Shown here: piece by piece, positions 36,021-44,940 of the stretch
How the letters are laid out: each line of letters starts with the position of its first letter
Position numbering within the stretch: position 1 is the stretch's first letter
NCBI GenBank assembly: GCA_017480035.1
Contig: JAFVBJ010000003.1
Location: 234,126-298,125, forward strand
Source: Candidatus Saccharimonadota bacterium
Lineage (GTDB): Bacteria; Patescibacteriota; Saccharimonadia; Saccharimonadales; Saccharimonadaceae
Direction: 5' to 3'
Length of the DNA stretch: 64,000 nt
Translations under genes and position numbers: made by a program
Notes under the pieces: generated by a model
Told to the model about the DNA's origin: nothing
Database searches by the model: none
What the model saw: only the letters and a program-made list of their open reading frames with translations

Positions 36021-36921
36021 AAAGCTTAAAATAGTTTTTATGCATCGTCACTAACTTATCTCCCGGTAAATTAAACTTTTTCTCCGGTTGATAAGTTCTA
36101 ATCGCCAAAAGAAAATCAGCCAGCTGCGGCCGCGTTAGCGAAATTTTTTCGATTTCAAGAATTCTCCGAAGTAGCTCCGTTGCGACCGTATCATCCAAAT
36201 CGAAAAACCATTCTCTTTTTACAACTTTCTCCTCGAAATACTTTTCTTCTTCAAGAAATTTCGTCAAAATACAGTCAATTTCTGCTCGAATTTCATCTTG
36301 TCGTCGATACAATTTCTTGATTTTTTGGTTTAGCTCGTAATGTTCTTGCGGTTCCATTGTAGAAAATTTCTCGCGAATTCGGTTGCGCAAAAAATCCGGC
36401 TCAAAGTTCGTCGGGTCTTGTCGAAAATGAATCTTATTTCGACTTGCATAAGTTAAAATATCAGCTTTGCTCTCTGGCAACAAAACATCATCGTCCATAA
36501 TAAACGGTCGAACCGCGGAATTTGAAAACGGTGCGAGTCCTCGCCATCCCGTTCCGCGTGTCAAATTAATCGTGACCGTCTCGACCAAATCATCAAGATG
36601 ATGCGCCGTAAAAATCAGCGCCGCACATCCAAACTCCTCTTCAATTTTTTTCCTCGTCTTAAACAAAAAATCATATCTCGCTTTTCTTGCCTTTTCTTCC
36701 GAGACTTTTTCGCCCAAAGCGATATTGAGATGCCCTACCTCAAATCTAACGTTGTATTTTTTACAACACTCCGCCACGAACTTTTCATCTTCATCTGCCG
36801 AAGGTCTTAATTTATGATTAAAATGTGCCACGACAATACTTGAAGCCCCACATTTCTTCAAAAAAACCTCAAAAAGCACCATCGAATCCACCCCGCCGGA
36901 AACTGCCAAAATGTATTTCAT
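36019..36921 (-). CDS. tilS: tRNA(Ile)-lysidine synthase
   Basis: A 300-residue N-type ATP pyrophosphatase with SGGVDSMVL and HHLDDLVET. It converts the wobble C of the CAT-anticodon tRNA-Ile to lysidine. It is shorter than many TilS proteins, with only a reduced C-terminal domain, as in other small genomes. It diverges from the PRC-barrel gene. Confidence 0.92.
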   Translation of the reverse strand: MKYILAVSGGVDSMVLFEVFLKKCGASSIVVAHFNHKLRPSADEDEKFVAECCKKYNVRFEVGHLNIALGEKVSEEKARKARYDFLFKTRKKIEEEFGCAALIFTAHHLDDLVETVTINLTRGTGWRGLAPFSNSAVRPFIMDDDVLLPESKADILTYASRNKIHFRQDPTNFEPDFLRNRIREKFSTMEPQEHYELNQKIKKLYRRQDEIRAEIDCILTKFLEEEKYFEEKVVKREWFFDLDDTVATELLRRILEIEKISLTRPQLADFLLAIRTYQPEKKFNLPGDKLVTMHKNYFKL

Positions 36922-36940
36922 GTGTTATACTTATTTTAAC

Positions 36941-37540
36941 ATGATATTAAAATCTGCTCGACTAATCGGCACCCCAGTTTTAAGCCTTCATCTCGGCGGT
37001 CCTATCGGTAATGTCGTCCGCGAAATCGTCGACCCAAACGATTTGAAAATTATTGCGCTTGAAGTCGACGGTCCCCAGACTGGAAATGGCGAATATGGTT
37101 ATATACTTGACGTCCGCAGCATTCGCGAATATTCAAACATCGGCCTCATTGTTGATAGTATCGACGACCTCGTCTCTCCTGGCGACGTGATTAAAATCGA
37201 CGAAGTGATGGATCTAAATTTCTCGGTGATTGGCCTGAATGTTAAAACTAAAAAAGGCACTAAACTCGGTAAAATCGAAGATTATACTTTCGAGCCAGAA
37301 TCGATGATGATTATGCAATTCATCATCAAACGCCCATTCATGAAATCATTTCTCGACCCAGAGCTCACTATCGGACGCTCTAGAGTTAGCGAAATCAATG
37401 ATTATGAACTAATCGTCAAAGACGAAGAAGATAAAATCAAAAAATCTGTCAACGAACAAGATTTTGTTCCGAATTTCGTCAATCCATTCCGCGAAGGCAA
37501 ATTCGCTACCAACGAAGCTTCTCTTGAAGAAGACGAATAA
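36941..37540 (+). CDS. PRC-barrel domain protein
   Basis: A 199-residue protein with two PRC-barrel-like domains (about 1-85 and 88-150) and a charged tail. The motifs are ARLIGTPVLSLHLGGPIG and NVKTKKGTKLGKIEDY. PRC barrels occur in RimM and in small proteins involved in RNA processing or surface functions; the role here is unknown. The start is set by TATACT at 36926-36931, nine bases upstream. Confidence 0.78.
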   Translation: MILKSARLIGTPVLSLHLGGPIGNVVREIVDPNDLKIIALEVDGPQTGNGEYGYILDVRSIREYSNIGLIVDSIDDLVSPGDVIKIDEVMDLNFSVIGLNVKTKKGTKLGKIEDYTFEPESMMIMQFIIKRPFMKSFLDPELTIGRSRVSEINDYELIVKDEEDKIKKSVNEQDFVPNFVNPFREGKFATNEASLEEDE

Positions 37541-37560
37541 TTATTATATAATAACAGATA

Positions 37561-39438
37561 ATGAACACAGATAAAATCCGCAATTTTTGTATCATCGCGC
37601 ATATCGACCACGGCAAGTCCACCCTTGCCGATCGTATGATGGAAATTACCGGCACCGTCGAAAAACGTGAAATGAAGTCTCAGCTACTTGACTCGATGGA
37701 ACTTGAACGCGAAAAGGGAATCACGATTAAACTCGCTCCAGTCCAGATGAACTACAAAGGCTATGAGTTAAATCTCATCGACACTCCGGGTCACGTCGAC
37801 TTTTCTTATGAAGTTTCGCGCAGTCTCCAAGCCGTCGAATCGGCGATTCTTGTTGTTGACGCAACGCAGGGTATCCAGGCTCAAACTCTCGCGAACGTTT
37901 ATCTCGCAATCGAGCAAGATTTAACGATTATTCCAGTCATCAATAAAGTTGATCTTCCGGCAGCGAACGTCGAAAAAGTCACGAATGAAATTGTGAATTT
38001 GCTTGGTTGCGACCCGTCCGAAATCATTCCAGTCTCCGCCAAAACCGGACTCAACGTCGAAAAAGTCCTCGACGCAATCATCGAAAAAGGTCCAAAGCCA
38101 AAGCGCGATACGAAATCTCCCGACTTGGGACATTCCGGAGGTTACGACCGAGGATTAGCGCCATCCGCCCGTAACGACGGGCCGGATGGACGCGTGTCCC
38201 AAGCGGAAGATTTTACTCGCGCTTTGATTTTTGATAGCTATTTCGATGATTATCGTGGCGTGGTCCTTTACGTCCGTGTCGTGAATGGCAAAATCGACAA
38301 AAACGCCAACATCCATATGATGGAAAACAACACAAACGGCATCGCTCTTGAAGTCGGAGTTTTGAAGCCGAAAATGTCTCCAAAAAATGCTTTGAATGAA
38401 GGCGAAGTTGGCTATATTGTCACGAACTTAAAAACCACTCGCGAAGCGAAAGTTGGTGATACTGTCACGCTCCAGAAAAATCCCGCAAAAACGCCACTTC
38501 CGGGTTATAAAAATGTTCTCCCATTTGTTTATGCTGGATTTTTCCCGGTTAGTAATGACCAATATAAAGATTTGAAAGAAGCCGTTGAAAAACTCGCACT
38601 TTCCGATTCTGCTCTCCGCTATGAGCCGGAAAACTCACCGGTGCTCGGCTTCGGTCTTCGTATCGGTTTTCTCGGACTTCTTCATATGGATATTATTAAA
38701 GAACGCCTCGAGCGCGAATTCGACCTCGACCTTGTCGTGACGAATCCATCGACAAACTATGAAGTCGTTTTGAATAATGGCGAAGAAATTGAAATTAAAT
38801 CCGCTTCCGACCTTCCGGACATGTCCGAGGTTCTTGAAATTCGTGAACCGTGGGTAAAAGGCGAAATTATTTTGCCAGTTTCGATGATTGGAAATGTCCT
38901 AAATTTAATCGTTGAAAAACGTGGACTCCATAATAATATTTCTTACATGGAAGACCGTGCCGTGATTGATTTTGAAGCGCCAATGGCAAATCTCCTGACC
39001 GATTTTTATGACCAACTAAAATCTTTAACTTCTGGCTATGCTTCGTTTAATTATGAAATTTCGGATTATAAAACTGAAGACCTTTGTCGTGTTGATTTTC
39101 TTGTTGGCGGAAACAAAATCGACGCGCTTGCAATTATGTGCCATAAATCCGAAGCGGATGCAATCGGCCGCGACATTACGAAAAAATTAAAACAAGTTAT
39201 TCCGCGCCAGAACTATGAAGTTGCACTCCAAGCTGCGATTGGCGCGCGCATCATCGCTCGCGAAACAATTGGCGCTTACCGGAAAGACGTGACTGTAAAA
39301 ATTCACACCGGCGACCGCGACCGAAAGGCGAAACTGCTCGAAAAACAGAAGCGCGGCAAAGCTCGCATGAAACGTTTCGGAAAAATCGACATCCCGTCCG
39401 AAGCCTTTACTGTCATGCTAAAACGTGATGACGGCTAG
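37561..39438 (+). CDS. lepA: Elongation factor 4 (LepA) with in-frame insertion
   Basis: A 625-residue translational GTPase with G1 AHIDHGKST, a DTPGHVDF switch, the NKVD motif and the LepA-specific C-terminal domain ending near RMKRFGKI. It works on stalled ribosomes. Between the GTPase domain and domain II there is an extra stretch of roughly 37 residues (about 182-218, rich in G, D, S and R), where relatives have a very short linker. It is encoded by a palindromic DNA segment. TATAAT at 37547-37552 is eight bases before the ATG. Confidence 0.95.
   Translation: MNTDKIRNFCIIAHIDHGKSTLADRMMEITGTVEKREMKSQLLDSMELEREKGITIKLAPVQMNYKGYELNLIDTPGHVDFSYEVSRSLQAVESAILVVDATQGIQAQTLANVYLAIEQDLTIIPVINKVDLPAANVEKVTNEIVNLLGCDPSEIIPVSAKTGLNVEKVLDAIIEKGPKPKRDTKSPDLGHSGGYDRGLAPSARNDGPDGRVSQAEDFTRALIFDSYFDDYRGVVLYVRVVNGKIDKNANIHMMENNTNGIALEVGVLKPKMSPKNALNEGEVGYIVTNLKTTREAKVGDTVTLQKNPAKTPLPGYKNVLPFVYAGFFPVSNDQYKDLKEAVEKLALSDSALRYEPENSPVLGFGLRIGFLGLLHMDIIKERLEREFDLDLVVTNPSTNYEVVLNNGEEIEIKSASDLPDMSEVLEIREPWVKGEIILPVSMIGNVLNLIVEKRGLHNNISYMEDRAVIDFEAPMANLLTDFYDQLKSLTSGYASFNYEISDYKTEDLCRVDFLVGGNKIDALAIMCHKSEADAIGRDITKKLKQVIPRQNYEVALQAAIGARIIARETIGAYRKDVTVKIHTGDRDRKAKLLEKQKRGKARMKRFGKIDIPSEAFTVMLKRDDG
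38124..38203. repeat. Palindromic element inserted in frame in lepA
   Basis: The outer arms CTTGGGACA (38124-38132) and TGTCCCAAG (38195-38203) are perfect inverted repeats. Inside, CCATCCG+CCCGT (38161-38172) pairs with ACGGG+CGGATGG (38177-38181, 38183-38189) around an AACG loop. It keeps the reading frame and encodes the LepA insertion. It resembles in logic the Rickettsia palindromic elements found inside proteins. Confidence 0.72.
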
Positions 39439-39457
39439 AGCCATTAGCTCTAGCCGA
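39436..39457. repeat. Inverted repeat between lepA and hrcA
   Basis: GGCTAGAG and CTCTAGCC pair around CCATTA just after the lepA stop. It has no T tract, so is not a classical terminator. Downstream is GCCGAACGG, also present in the palindromic element at 57232, then a run of GAGCAAGCGAGCAAGG. Confidence 0.6.
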
Positions 39458-39497
39458 ACGGTAAACTTGCGAGCAAGCGAGCAAGGAAGACGTATGA

Positions 39498-39524
39498 TTA
39501 GCACTCTTGCATTTCGAGTGCCAA
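39498..39524. promoter_or_regulatory. CIRCE operator upstream of hrcA
   Basis: TTAGCACTC, nine bases, GAGTGCCAA: CIRCE with one changed base. As at clpC, the -35 box (TTGCAT, 39507-39512) lies in the loop, 17 bases from TATAAT at 39530-39535. Confidence 0.92.
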
Positions 39525-39541
39525 AGTGCTATAATTAAAGC

Positions 39542-40285
39542 ATGGAAATTACTGAGCGTCAGAAACAAATTCTTTTCGCAATCATCGAAGAATACGCCGA
39601 GATGGCCGCACCTGTCGGCTCCGTCACTCTCGCGAAACTTTTTGACGTTTCGAGCGCAACGATTCGCGCCGAAATGGCTCGTCTCGAAGAAGCCGGCCTT
39701 ATCACTCATCCACATACTTCCGCTGGACGCATCCCGACCGACGCCGGCTATCGTTTTTATGTGAATTCTTTGACTGAACAGAACGAAAATGCCACTTTTA
39801 ATCCGACCAAAATGCTCGGTTCCGGCACAAATACTCCGAACCGTAACATCCACGCTCTTGAAGTCCGCGTGAATTCACAAGAACGTACGGACTATGCGAT
39901 TCGCTCCGCCGTTGATATGCTTGCCGAACTGACTGGAAACCTCGGTATCGGTACGATTGGCGAACAACTTTATCTTTCCGGCATTTCGAAACTTTTTGCC
40001 CAGCCAGAATTTCTCGACAACTCAAAAATTCAAGGCGTCGCCGAGTTGCTCGACAATCTCGAACCGTGGCTCCGCGAAGCTCGCCCGGGCGAACCTCTAA
40101 ATATTTTCATCGGTCACGAAAATCCGATTGGGAAAACTTCTGGCGTTTCACTCATCATCAGTAAATTCAGAAGCCCATACTCAGACAGTAGCTATATCGG
40201 CGTTCTCGGTCCAACTCGCCAAAATTATGCCGAAACCATGAGTCTTGTTCGTCATGCTGGAGATATTCTTGAAAACACATTATAA
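39542..40285 (+). CDS. hrcA: Heat-inducible repressor HrcA
   Basis: A 247-residue HrcA with an N-terminal winged helix (about 1-75; SVTLAKLFDVSSATIRAEMARLE and SAGRIPTDAGYRFYV) and a GAF-like C-terminal domain. It is shorter than the usual 330-350 residues, with the middle insert reduced. It represses via CIRCE; one lies on its own promoter and another on clpC. The -10 box is six bases before the ATG, so the mRNA is probably leaderless. Confidence 0.92.
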   Translation: MEITERQKQILFAIIEEYAEMAAPVGSVTLAKLFDVSSATIRAEMARLEEAGLITHPHTSAGRIPTDAGYRFYVNSLTEQNENATFNPTKMLGSGTNTPNRNIHALEVRVNSQERTDYAIRSAVDMLAELTGNLGIGTIGEQLYLSGISKLFAQPEFLDNSKIQGVAELLDNLEPWLREARPGEPLNIFIGHENPIGKTSGVSLIISKFRSPYSDSSYIGVLGPTRQNYAETMSLVRHAGDILENTL

Positions 40286-40294
40286 GGAGGAAAA

Positions 40295-40753
40295 ATGGAA
40301 TTAAAACCGAAAAAATCAGTCAAAGAATCTGCCGAAATCGTAAAACTTGAAGCACAAATCGCCGAACTCACGGACGACCTTAAACGCACGCGCGCTGATT
40401 TTGAGAATTTCAGAAAACAAGTCGAAATCCAAAAAGAACAAGCGAAAAAAATCGCCACTGATTCAACCGTCTTAAAACTTCTTCCTCTGATTGACGATAT
40501 GTCTCGCGCCATTTCCGCTAATCCGGAAACTCTCGCCCCAATCGAGAAAACTCTCGAAAAGACGATGGAAACTCTCGGTCTTTCAAAAATCGAAACAAAA
40601 GAGGGAACTGAATTCAATCCTGACCTCCACGACGCAATTTCGATGGATGAAAGCGACGGCGAGAAAGAAGTTGTCGCCGAGGAACTCCGTCCGGGTTATC
40701 TCTATAACAACGAAGTTCTCCGTGCTGCTATGGTTCGCGTCAAACGCATCTAA
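40295..40753 (+). CDS. grpE: Nucleotide exchange factor GrpE
   Basis: A 152-residue GrpE with an N-terminal coiled coil (about 10-60; RADFENFRKQ motif) and the beta-wing domain (about 100-152). It releases ADP from DnaK. AAGGAGG stands before the ATG. dnaK and dnaJ do not follow, unlike in many bacteria; the next gene is unrelated. Confidence 0.93.
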   Translation: MELKPKKSVKESAEIVKLEAQIAELTDDLKRTRADFENFRKQVEIQKEQAKKIATDSTVLKLLPLIDDMSRAISANPETLAPIEKTLEKTMETLGLSKIETKEGTEFNPDLHDAISMDESDGEKEVVAEELRPGYLYNNEVLRAAMVRVKRI

Positions 40754-40862
40754 AAGCAAGACCTGTTCCCACCCTTGCAAAAGTATATTTTTTGTGTTAT
40801 GATAAAAATATCACGGGGCAATTCACCCCAAGATGCACATTTTATTTAAGGAGGTTCCATGT

Positions 40863-41219
40863 ATGGAAGAAAAATGGAAACAATCGTATTGTTTTGAGGT
40901 GTACAGTGACGGAGAATATTCCATCTACCTCAAGTCTCGCTGCAACGTCCATCCGGGCGAACCAACCATGAAAGTCTGGGTCTGCCAATATGGCAGAGAA
41001 ATTGCACAGTTTACGGACAAATATCGTGGTTACGGCAGGTTTTCTGCTGGAAAACATACTTTGCCGGATAACATTGTCCATGAAGCCGAGAACACTTGGC
41101 AGAAACTGCGCGATGGCGTTTACACCGAAGAGAAGCTGAACCAGCTTCGCGAAGCTTTTATTGAAAAATATGAAGCTCGGGAAAAGCGCGCTCTCGCCGC
41201 ACTGGCGCAGACTAAATAA
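40863..41219 (+). CDS. Unknown soluble protein (118 aa)
   Basis: A 118-residue protein without membrane segments. The first part contains aromatic and charged beta-type sequence (SIYLKSRCNVHPGEPTMKV), and the last 40 residues are a charged helix. No family is recognised. The ATG at 40863, with AAGGAGG eight bases upstream, is preferred over the out-of-frame ATG at 40859. The leader carries a small hairpin (GGGG...CCCC near 40815-40830). Codon use contains more AAG and GAG than neighbours, like the genes at 57544-60958. Confidence 0.6.
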   Translation: MEEKWKQSYCFEVYSDGEYSIYLKSRCNVHPGEPTMKVWVCQYGREIAQFTDKYRGYGRFSAGKHTLPDNIVHEAENTWQKLRDGVYTEEKLNQLREAFIEKYEAREKRALAALAQTK

Positions 41220-41240
41220 AGACTAACAATACAACCTCCC

Positions 41241-41273
41241 GCCCCCAGTACCCTAACACTGGGGGCATTTTTG
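41241..41273 (+). terminator. Rho-independent terminator
   Basis: GCCCCCAGT (41241-41249) pairs with ACTGGGGGC (41258-41266), followed by ATTTTT. Confidence 0.9.
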
Positions 41274-41298
41274 TGCTAGAATAGAAAAAAGGAGAATC

Positions 41299-41904
41299 AT
41301 GGACGAAAAAGTTGAAAAAATTAAACAGTGGCTAGGTTCTGGCAGTATCAATATTTTTGGTTTACCGATGAGTGGCAAAGATACTGTTGGCAAACGCCTC
41401 GCGACGCTTCTTGGTGGTGAATTTTTGTCTTCCGGCGACATTATCCGCGACTATGAATTGCGTCAAAACGACCACATGACCGAGAACGGCGAGTTGATTC
41501 CAACCAACAAATTTTATGATATTGTCTTGCCGCACTTTTACACTGAAGCATTAGTCGATAAACCGCTCGTTTTGTCTTCAATCGGTCGTTGGGAAGGCGA
41601 AGAAGATGAAGTGATGAAATACACCAAAGATTCTGGTCATGAAATCAAAGCCGTGATTTATTTGAAACTAAAAGAAGAAGATGTCAGAAATCGTTGGGCT
41701 GCCGCCAAAGAACTTGGCGATCGTGGTCTTCGCGGAGATGATGCTGACCCAGCCGTTTTTGAAACTCGTATCGAAGAATTTCACGAAAAAACCGAGCCAG
41801 TTTTGAAACATTACAACAAATTAAATCTCTTGCTTGAAGTTGACGCTTCCGGCACTCGCGATGAAGTTTTTGATAATGTCATGAACGCCCTATCTATGCT
41901 ATAA
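41299..41904 (+). CDS. Adenylate kinase-like nucleoside monophosphate kinase
   Basis: A 201-residue P-loop kinase with GLPMSGKDTVGKRL (about 20-33), an SSGDIIRDY NMP-binding region and a lid with RGLRGDD. It resembles adenylate kinases but the lid is unusual, so the nucleotide is not certain. AAGGAG precedes the ATG. The phosphoketolase pair follows but has its own promoter. Confidence 0.75.
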   Translation: MDEKVEKIKQWLGSGSINIFGLPMSGKDTVGKRLATLLGGEFLSSGDIIRDYELRQNDHMTENGELIPTNKFYDIVLPHFYTEALVDKPLVLSSIGRWEGEEDEVMKYTKDSGHEIKAVIYLKLKEEDVRNRWAAAKELGDRGLRGDDADPAVFETRIEEFHEKTEPVLKHYNKLNLLLEVDASGTRDEVFDNVMNALSML

Positions 41905-41912
41905 TATATATC

Positions 41913-42923
41913 ATGAAAGGGTCGGGCTACCAAAAAGAAAAAATCCTTCGAAAAATCCGCGCCGCGAATTATCTGACTGTCGCGCAACTCTTTTTGAAAG
42001 ATAATTTTTTGCTTGAGAAACCACTCGAATTTGACGATATAAAACCGCGACTTCTTGGTCACTGGGGAACTTGTCCTGGCATTACTCTTGCTTATAATTG
42101 CCTGAAATCTTATGACGAAGACATTGAATTTGTCGTCGGCCCAGGACATGGCTTTCCGGCACTCCAAGCGAATCTTTTTTTGGATGGCGAGCTTGAAAAA
42201 GTCGACGAAAACGCCACCCGTGACAAAAACGGCATTGCCTATCTTTGTAAAAAATTTTCGTGGCCAGGCGGTTTTCCATCTCACGCTTCTCCAATTACTC
42301 CGGGCGTAATTTGCGAAGGCGGCGAGCTCGGCTATGCGCTCGCAACCAGTTATGGTTTTATGCTCGGTCATCCTGAAAAAACCGTCGCAGTTTTGATTGG
42401 CGACGGCGAATTCGAAACTGCCACCGCACTTGCTTCAATGAATTTAAATAAACTTTTTTCCGGCCAAAAAAATGGCAACGTACTGCCGATTTTACATTTG
42501 AACGGCTACAAAATTTCCGCTCCGACTATTGCCGGACGAAAATCTGAACGCGAACTTTCCGAGCTTCTTCGCGGCTTTGGCTTTTCGCCAATTTTTGTCA
42601 AAGCAACGAACGAAGACGCTGAACTTGCTCTCGAATACGCTATCGATGATTTTGAAAATGCTCTGAAAACTTCCTACGAAATTTTTACAAAAATCAAGAA
42701 AGGCGAAACAGTAAATCCTCCATTTATTATCATGAAAACCGACAAAGGTTTGACCGGACCCGAGGAATTAAATGGCACGAAAATCCGCGGCAATTTTAAG
42801 TCTCACCAAATCCCGCTATTGAACGCTAAAACTGATGAAAAAGAGCTAAAAATTCTTGAAAATTGGCTGAAATCATACCGCATGAATGAACTCTTTAATG
42901 CCGAGAAAGGATTTTTATTATGA
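41913..42923 (+). CDS. Phosphoketolase, N-terminal (diphosphate-binding) subunit
   Basis: A 336-residue protein equal to the N-terminal domain of xylulose-5-phosphate/fructose-6-phosphate phosphoketolase: GHWGTCPG, GPGHGFPALQAN, PSHASPITPG, the thiamine diphosphate site GDGEFETATA, and a close at WLKSYRMNELFN. The enzyme splits sugar phosphate into acetyl phosphate and a shorter sugar phosphate. It normally lies on one chain of about 800 residues; here the chain ends at the domain boundary. TATAAT at 41900-41905 is seven bases before the ATG. Confidence 0.9.
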   Translation: MKGSGYQKEKILRKIRAANYLTVAQLFLKDNFLLEKPLEFDDIKPRLLGHWGTCPGITLAYNCLKSYDEDIEFVVGPGHGFPALQANLFLDGELEKVDENATRDKNGIAYLCKKFSWPGGFPSHASPITPGVICEGGELGYALATSYGFMLGHPEKTVAVLIGDGEFETATALASMNLNKLFSGQKNGNVLPILHLNGYKISAPTIAGRKSERELSELLRGFGFSPIFVKATNEDAELALEYAIDDFENALKTSYEIFTKIKKGETVNPPFIIMKTDKGLTGPEELNGTKIRGNFKSHQIPLLNAKTDEKELKILENWLKSYRMNELFNAEKGFLL

Positions 42924-44092
42924 CGAAAAAATCCACTGCCAAAACTTTTGGTGAACTTATAAAAAATGAAGCCGCGAAAAATCCAAACTTCTATCTTTTT
43001 AGTCCAGACGAAACTACCTCGAACAAATTAGACGCGATTTATGACGTCACGAGTCGCGCATGGTCATCTCTCCCGAAAAAATCATGGGACATGAAAGAAT
43101 CGGATGGCGGTCAAATCGTCGAGCTTCTTTCCGAAAATGTGCTTTTCGCCGTCATGCTCGGTCATATTTTAGCAAACGAGCCAGCGATGATGACGAGCTA
43201 TGAATCGTTCTTCAGTATCATCACTTCGCAAATCATCCAACACCTCAAATTCCTTTCCCAAAGCGAGAGTGTCTCGTGGCGAGAAAAATATCCCGCTGTC
43301 AATTTACTCAGTACCTCAACTTGTTGGCGCCAAGACCACAATGGTTTCTCGCACCAATCCCCAGCGCTCATTTCCACGCTCTTAAATTATCCCGGAAATA
43401 AAGTAAACTGTTTCTTCCCGGTCGATAGTGAGTCTGCGCTCGTAGTATATAAATATATGATGGAGTCACGAAATGTTGTAAATCTTACAACATTTAATAA
43501 GACCGAAGAACCGCAATACCTCGATACAAGTCACGCCGAATATCAACTCGAAAACGGCGCTAGTATTTTTGGCTTTGCAAGCGACGGCGACACTTTTTAT
43601 CTCGAATCCGAATCAAATAAATTCGATATTATTTTTACCGCCGCCGGTGATATTTCGACTCGTGAATCTCTCGCTGCGATTGAACTTTTGCGTGAAGACC
43701 TTCCTGAATTAAAATTCCGTTTCATCAACATTCTTTCTTTGACTCACGAAAAAATTGGCACAACCGACCGCCAACTCAGTCAAGAAATGTTCGACAAAAT
43801 GTTCACAAAAAACACACCAATCATCTCGAATTTTCATGGCTATAAAGACACGCTAAAAAACATTTTGAGAAACTATACGAACGCAGAAATTTTTGCACAT
43901 GGTTTTGAAGAGCAAGGTGCAACCACCACTCCACTCGAAATGTTGACGATGAATCACGCTAGTCGTTTTGATCTTGCCATTGATGTTGCAAAAAGAATAA
44001 ATCGCACTGACTTAGTTGAAAAATACGAAAAAATTATTTCCGAGAACCACGCCCACGCGACCCAGTTTGGCGTTGATTCTTTTGAACTTTAG
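42920..44092 (+). CDS. Phosphoketolase, C-terminal subunit
   Basis: A 390-residue protein equal to the middle and C-terminal domains of phosphoketolase: SPDETTSNKLDAI, the active-site TCWRQDHNGFSHQSP and DISTRESLAAIELL near the end. Its ATG overlaps the stop of the N-terminal subunit gene (ATGA), which should give equal amounts of both. The long linker of single-chain enzymes is missing, as expected for a genuine split. Together they total 726 residues. Confidence 0.9.
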   Translation: MTKKSTAKTFGELIKNEAAKNPNFYLFSPDETTSNKLDAIYDVTSRAWSSLPKKSWDMKESDGGQIVELLSENVLFAVMLGHILANEPAMMTSYESFFSIITSQIIQHLKFLSQSESVSWREKYPAVNLLSTSTCWRQDHNGFSHQSPALISTLLNYPGNKVNCFFPVDSESALVVYKYMMESRNVVNLTTFNKTEEPQYLDTSHAEYQLENGASIFGFASDGDTFYLESESNKFDIIFTAAGDISTRESLAAIELLREDLPELKFRFINILSLTHEKIGTTDRQLSQEMFDKMFTKNTPIISNFHGYKDTLKNILRNYTNAEIFAHGFEEQGATTTPLEMLTMNHASRFDLAIDVAKRINRTDLVEKYEKIISENHAHATQFGVDSFEL

Positions 44093-44816
44093 ATTGACGC
44101 GAAACGCGTGGACTGTGTGTAGTTGTTTGTCTGTGTGCCACTTTTTTCGCAAACATCATGCGCCCAGAATTTGTTTGAATATATTTTTGAAATTCCACTT
44201 CAATTTCCGTACCGACATTTGATGCAGCATTATCAACTACCACCATTGTCCCCTCCGGAAGATAACCTATGCCCTGCTTTGGATTCTGTCCTTCTGCCGA
44301 AATTTTCAACTTAAATTTATCGCCCGGCATAAATTCAGAACGTAGTTCACTTGCAAGTTCATTCGGATTTAAAACTTCAATTTTTTCCGTCTCTGCAACT
44401 TTTTGCAAATTAAAATCGCACGTAAAAATCAGACCTTTATTTGCTTTTGCGAGTTGGATTAAACGCTCATCAACCGGCGTCCTGTCGAGCGCATCTTCAA
44501 AAATTTCCGTATTACAAAACACAATTCGTTCAAGTTCGTTTGCAGTTTCCATTCCAAATCTCGCGCGCACGCGTTTTTCAGAATCTTTGCCGTCTGCCAA
44601 AAGTTGTAATTCGCGAATTGCCGAGCGGGGAATAAACAAATCATCGCCGATAAAACCAGTTTTTGCGATACTCAAAATTCTCCCGTCCATCAATGCGGAA
44701 GTATCAACATAAATTTTACGTTTACCACTGCGAGATTCGTTTTTGCGGGTCGCTTTAAAAACCAAAAATGTCGTTTCGATTAATATTAAAACGGCGAATA
44801 TATATAATAATGCCAT
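44034..44816 (-). CDS. PIN-TRAM domain protein, YacL-like
   Basis: A 260-residue protein with an N-terminal membrane segment (1-20), a PIN nuclease-like domain (about 34-150; acids in VDTSALMDGR, E69 and TCDFNLQ) and a TRAM RNA-binding domain (about 162-222), ending in a basic tail. The order matches YacL-type proteins, presumed RNases. Its 3' end overlaps the phosphoketolase gene by 59 bases. A -10 box (complement of 44825-44830) is eight bases before the ATG. Confidence 0.85.
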   Translation of the reverse strand: MALLYIFAVLILIETTFLVFKATRKNESRSGKRKIYVDTSALMDGRILSIAKTGFIGDDLFIPRSAIRELQLLADGKDSEKRVRARFGMETANELERIVFCNTEIFEDALDRTPVDERLIQLAKANKGLIFTCDFNLQKVAETEKIEVLNPNELASELRSEFMPGDKFKLKISAEGQNPKQGIGYLPEGTMVVVDNAASNVGTEIEVEFQKYIQTNSGRMMFAKKVAHRQTTTHSPRVSRQSKVQKNQRQTGSRGRGSRK

Positions 44817-44940
44817 ATATAAAAATTATACCATAAATTCCTCTATTTTCAAGGTAGGAAAAAGTCTATAAAGCTTTCACATAACTAATTTTTTGTGATA
44901 AAATATAATAAGTCATTTTATTATTTAAGTAGAGGTGGCA

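Noticed and set aside
38100..38220. LepA insertion as an intein
   Set aside because: At about 37 residues it is far too short, and no splicing motifs (N-terminal Cys/Ser, C-terminal HN) are present.
42900..42930. Phosphoketolase break as a sequencing frameshift
   Set aside because: The break falls exactly at the domain boundary, the linker is absent, and the second part has its own ATG in an ATGA overlap.
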